Below, in pieces: positions 59,347 to 64,000 of a stretch of DNA of 64,000 nucleotides (position 1 is its first letter; the number at the start of each line of letters is the position of its first letter). Made by a program: the position numbers and the translations under genes. The notes beneath the pieces are model-generated. The model had not been told where the DNA came from and ran no database searches. It saw only the letters and a list, made by a program, of their open reading frames with translations. Source of the stretch: Pseudoxanthomonas dokdonensis (GTDB lineage: Bacteria > Pseudomonadota > Gammaproteobacteria > Xanthomonadales > Xanthomonadaceae); assembly GCF_001431405.1 (NCBI RefSeq), contig NZ_LDJL01000002.1, positions 248,001 through 312,000 of the forward strand, written 5' to 3'.

Positions 59347-59556
59347 ATGCAACGGCTGTTATTCACCATCACCGCCAACGATCAAGGCTGGCAGTTGTAC
59401 GAAGGGATCTATGGAAGTTCGTGGTTCGCCCAGTTCGGCGAAGCACGCGACAAGGCCAAGCTGCTGGCTGTGACCCTGCACGAGCATCATGGCATCCCCA
59501 CCGCAGTCATCATGGACACCGGCCGTGAGTCGGTGGAGCTGAGCCGCCACGGTTGA
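59347..59556 (+). CDS. Small hypothetical protein (DUF2188-like size and layout)
   Basis: 69 residues, MQRLLFTITANDQGWQLYEG then a helix (FGEARDKAKLLAVTLHEHHG) and two strands. It has the beta-alpha-beta size of DUF2188 proteins, but I cannot confirm family. AAGGAC lies 4 bases before ATG 59347. In 59134-59346 the only structure is a 7-bp stem CTCGCCG/CGGCGAG (59204-59221). Confidence 0.6.
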   Translation: MQRLLFTITANDQGWQLYEGIYGSSWFAQFGEARDKAKLLAVTLHEHHGIPTAVIMDTGRESVELSRHG

Positions 59557-59579
59557 GGCCGCGGCGACCCGCCAGCGCC

Positions 59580-60248
59580 TCAGGGCGAGGCTGGCGCGGC
59601 AATCCCGGACAACTGCCGCAGCGCCTGTTCGAACAACGCTACCGGCTGCCCGCCCTGGATCAGGTGGCGCTCATTGAAGATCACCGAGGGCACCGCGGTA
59701 ATACCGTGCTGTTGATAGAACAGTTCTTCCGCACGCACCTGCTCGGCGTAGTCGTCCGACTGCAGGATCTTGCGGGCGCCTTCGCCATCCAGGCCCACCG
59801 CGTTGGCGCAATCGACCAGTACCTCTTCCGATGACACGTCGCGGCCGTCAGTGAAGTAGGCCTGCAGCAGCGCCAGTTTGAGGTCACGCTGCTGCGACAG
59901 TCCCTGCTGTTCGGCCCAGGCCAGCAAGCGGTGCGCATCGAAGGTGTTATGGATGCGACGGCGCTTGTCCATGTTGAAGGTGAACCCCAATGCCTGCCCG
60001 CGCTCGCGGATGGCCTGGCCGTTGTCGGCGGCCTGCTCGGCGGTGATGCCGTACTTGCGGGTCAGGTGCTCGATCGCGTCCTCGCCCTCGGCGGGCATGT
60101 CCGGGTTGAGCTCGAACGGATGGAAGCGCAACTCCACCTGCAACTCGCCGCCGATGTTGGCCATCGCCTGTTCCAGCGACTTCAGCCCGACCGCGCACCA
60201 GGGGCAGGCGACATCGGAGACGAAATCTATCTTGACTGGCTGCGACAT
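59580..60248 (-). CDS. FrnE-like DsbA-family oxidoreductase
   Basis: 222 residues, cytosolic (no signal peptide). CPWC active site at residues 15-18 (DVACPWCAVG), helical insertion with FNMDKRRRIHNTFDAHRLLA, and the thioredoxin-fold cis-Pro segment GITAVPSVIFNERHLIQGGQ. FrnE-type proteins are disulfide isomerases or glutathione-linked oxidoreductases in stress responses. Confidence 0.93.
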   Translation of the reverse strand: MSQPVKIDFVSDVACPWCAVGLKSLEQAMANIGGELQVELRFHPFELNPDMPAEGEDAIEHLTRKYGITAEQAADNGQAIRERGQALGFTFNMDKRRRIHNTFDAHRLLAWAEQQGLSQQRDLKLALLQAYFTDGRDVSSEEVLVDCANAVGLDGEGARKILQSDDYAEQVRAEELFYQQHGITAVPSVIFNERHLIQGGQPVALFEQALRQLSGIAAPASP

Positions 60249-60359
60249 GCGGACCTCTGCGTTGACGCCGCCCGCGGGCGGCAAACCCTATCAATGCGGG
60301 CGCGACGCGGAATCGCAAGGGTGGCGGCCACAGCCAAACCACCCTTGCCGCCAATCGGG

Positions 60360-62348
<1,989 letters not shown>

Positions 62349-62434
62349 TGGATCGTTCCTTTGATGAGGACGGCGCCAGGGGCGCCATCGGATGACAAGA
62401 AAATGATGATGGGATGCTGCAGGAAAACCTGCTG

Positions 62435-63643
62435 TCAGAAATAGAACCCGACGTTGACATTGAGCCGCGAACGCCAGCGATCCGACGCTGGCTCCTCGAT
62501 GCCGATGCCCGAACCACCCACGAACCACATGTTACGCCCGGCAATCCAGTCGACATAGGTGAACATGGGGCCCTTGGCAAAGCTGCAGCCGGTGACGTTC
62601 TGGTAGGAATCGCCCAGATCCGGCGTGCGATCGACAGGCCGGGTCATGCTGAAGTTGTTGTAGCAGGTCATGCCGTCGAACCAACCGCTGCGCGGCACCG
62701 CATAGGCGACATTGAATGTCGGCACGTCGGCTTCGGCGGCGATCTCGAACGGAAACAGGAATGCCGACATCGCGATGCGCGAGCCCGGCACGTCGTAGCG
62801 GTAACGCGCCCACTGCAGTTGCACCGTGGCCGGCCCCTGCTTCCATTGGCCGTGCAATGCCGCCCCGTACTGGCCGTAGTCGCGTCCGCTGTCGCGGTTC
62901 TGCACATGGCCGGCGTAGGCCGACGCACCCCAGGTCAGGCCACCGCCGTCGCTGGCATGTTCGTAGCGCAGGTTGACCCGGCGCCGCTCGCGATACGGCA
63001 GTTGTTCGGTCTGCGCCACGTCAAACGAATAGCGGTCATAACGTTTTCCGGTGCCGTACTCGTCGCCGGCAAAGTAGGCCGCGTGCAGCTGGTGCGGCCC
63101 TGATTTACGCTGCCAGACGATGCCGGCGTCGTAGTCATCCTCGATGCCCAGGTAGTAACCGGAGCCGAACCAGAAACTCTGCGACGCATACGGCAGCAGG
63201 CCGAACGGCACCTGGACCACGCCGGCTCGGATATCCGAATCCTCGCCCAGCTTGACCCCCGCATAGGCGTGATGGACGGCGTCGAAATCCTGGTACCAGC
63301 GATATTCCAGCGAATAGAACGCTCGGCCGACATGGCCGCTGGAATTGAAGCGCACCAGTTCCAGATCGAAATCGCCGTCGCCGGCGGTCGGGCCATAGTC
63401 GAGCCAGCTGTAGTTGAAACGCACTGCCCCGCCTACATCAAAATCGTAATCCTGCTCCGCCTGCGCGGTTGGAGCCGTCGCGCACAGCAGGGAAAAAGCA
63501 CCTGCCAACCACCAATACCTGGACAAAAAAACACCACTAACATTAAACGGACAACAACACCCATTGTGGTGTGGATGATCCAGATAAGCAAAAACAAGCG
63601 GGATTTCCGCACAATCGCATGCAACATCATGACGCGTGATCAT
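62435..63643 (-). CDS. Outer-membrane porin-like protein
   Basis: About 402 residues from ATG 63643, which has CGGAG 7 bases upstream but gives a 60-residue leader before the expected signal peptide (WWLAGAFSLLCATAPTAQAEQ). A TTG at 63526 would give a normal signal peptide but has no good ribosome site. The mature part is a beta-barrel: DFDVGGAVRFNYSW, FDLELVRFNSSGHVGRAFYS, KLGEDSDIRAGVVQVPFG, ending LNVNVGFYF. Related to phosphate-selective-type porins by strand pattern only. Next to the BCCT transporter it may serve quaternary-amine uptake (inference). Confidence 0.75.
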   Translation of the reverse strand: MITRHDVACDCAEIPLVFAYLDHPHHNGCCCPFNVSGVFLSRYWWLAGAFSLLCATAPTAQAEQDYDFDVGGAVRFNYSWLDYGPTAGDGDFDLELVRFNSSGHVGRAFYSLEYRWYQDFDAVHHAYAGVKLGEDSDIRAGVVQVPFGLLPYASQSFWFGSGYYLGIEDDYDAGIVWQRKSGPHQLHAAYFAGDEYGTGKRYDRYSFDVAQTEQLPYRERRRVNLRYEHASDGGGLTWGASAYAGHVQNRDSGRDYGQYGAALHGQWKQGPATVQLQWARYRYDVPGSRIAMSAFLFPFEIAAEADVPTFNVAYAVPRSGWFDGMTCYNNFSMTRPVDRTPDLGDSYQNVTGCSFAKGPMFTYVDWIAGRNMWFVGGSGIGIEEPASDRWRSRLNVNVGFYF

Positions 63644-63830
63644 GGTTGTCTCCGTGTAGCGACGCGGACTCGAAACAACTGCGGCGACTGCGTTTGCGAT
63701 ACTGCCGGTGGCAGCTGCCGGGATTGGCATGAACCGTCGGACAATCCGATTGCCCATGTCACCCGGTTAACCATTGCCTGCGCTGGATCGGCGGCGCAGA
63801 ATGTTAATCATCTCCCATATGGAGTATCAC

Positions 63831-64000
63831 ATGAAACGTCTGTTGCTTGTTTCACTTGTCCTGCTCGGCTGCCTGGCATCGGTCGGTGCCATTGCCAAAG
63901 TAGTCAAGGTCACCGATCCCTCGCTGCCACGGGCATTGCCGCAGACCCAGCCGGTCAGCGTGCAATGGAACGATCCGTCCGAGTTTGGCGAGATGCGCTA
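63831..64000 (+). CDS. DUF3016-like exported protein, cut by window end
   Basis: 56 residues visible and open at the window end. Signal peptide MKRLLLVSLVLLGCLASVGA, then VTDPSLPRALPQTQPVSVQWNDPSEFGEMR, which fits the DUF3016 beginning. ATG 63831 follows GGAG (spacing 6). Divergent from the porin gene; the 187-bp gap holds both promoters. Confidence 0.75.
   Translation, partial: MKRLLLVSLVLLGCLASVGAIAKVVKVTDPSLPRALPQTQPVSVQWNDPSEFGEMR

Overview
The window reads as one chromosome segment of a GC-rich gammaproteobacterium of the Xanthomonadaceae/Lysobacteraceae type (Stenotrophomonas, Pseudoxanthomonas or Xanthomonas relatives; I cannot fix the genus). The evidence is the set of gene families: a lipoyl-domain-bearing dihydrolipoamide dehydrogenase beside aceF, YajQ followed by a DUF1415 gene, DUF3016, DUF2884 and DUF6624 proteins, a TonB-receptor sugar locus, a toxin ending in a glutamine-rich XVIPCD-like tail, and GTAG-type palindromic repeats like the SMAG repeats of Stenotrophomonas. 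I found no rRNA, tRNA, CRISPR array, insertion sequence or prophage.

Layout. 0-1.3 kb: a PLP enzyme of the cysteine synthase superfamily. 1.4-5.7 kb: an accessory block with a DUF1622 membrane protein, a frameshifted marC, a formylglycine-generating enzyme (FGE), a DUF202 membrane protein and the arylsulfatase that the FGE probably activates. 6.2-15.7 kb: glmS, then divergently a five-part MacAB-like export system (adaptor, ATPase, two permeases, then an NtrC-family regulator and its histidine kinase). The export operon has a well-formed sigma-54 promoter and a cluster of TGTCCG palindromes in front of it. 15.6-27.9 kb: glmU, a three-gene GT-C/GtrA/GtrB-like glycosylation module and the full atp operon (atpIBEFHAGDC), which is interrupted between atpA and atpG by three GTAG-type palindromes.

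27.9-35 kb: an outer-membrane barrel, a DUF2061 gene under a Fur-box-like promoter, a DUF6624 protein, and the pyruvate dehydrogenase genes aceF and lpdA with an MscS channel between them. 35-45 kb: DUF2884 protein, a hypoxanthine-DNA glycosylase, a YdcZ-type transporter, then a disaccharide-phosphorolysis locus (MFS permease, TonB receptor, GH65 phosphorylase fused to beta-phosphoglucomutase, LacI regulator) with a 15+15 bp palindromic operator. 45-52 kb: OmpW, an EamA exporter, yajQ, DUF1415, rsuA, rsmC and a multi-helix MscS-related protein.

52-55 kb: the most interesting accessory cassette, made of a lipoprotein, a Tle1/DUF2235-type lipase with an XVIPCD-like C-terminus and a small coiled-coil membrane protein. 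It looks like an interbacterial type IV secretion effector with its immunity protein. 55-64 kb: ybbP, ybbA and tesA homologues, a small protein, a FrnE-like DsbA oxidoreductase, a BCCT betaine/choline transporter, an outer-membrane porin and the start of a DUF3016 gene cut by the window end.

The intact sigma-54 control region of the export operon, the GH65-PGM locus with its operator, and the lipase cassette are the places where genes and DNA sites together tell a coherent story that deserves follow-up.
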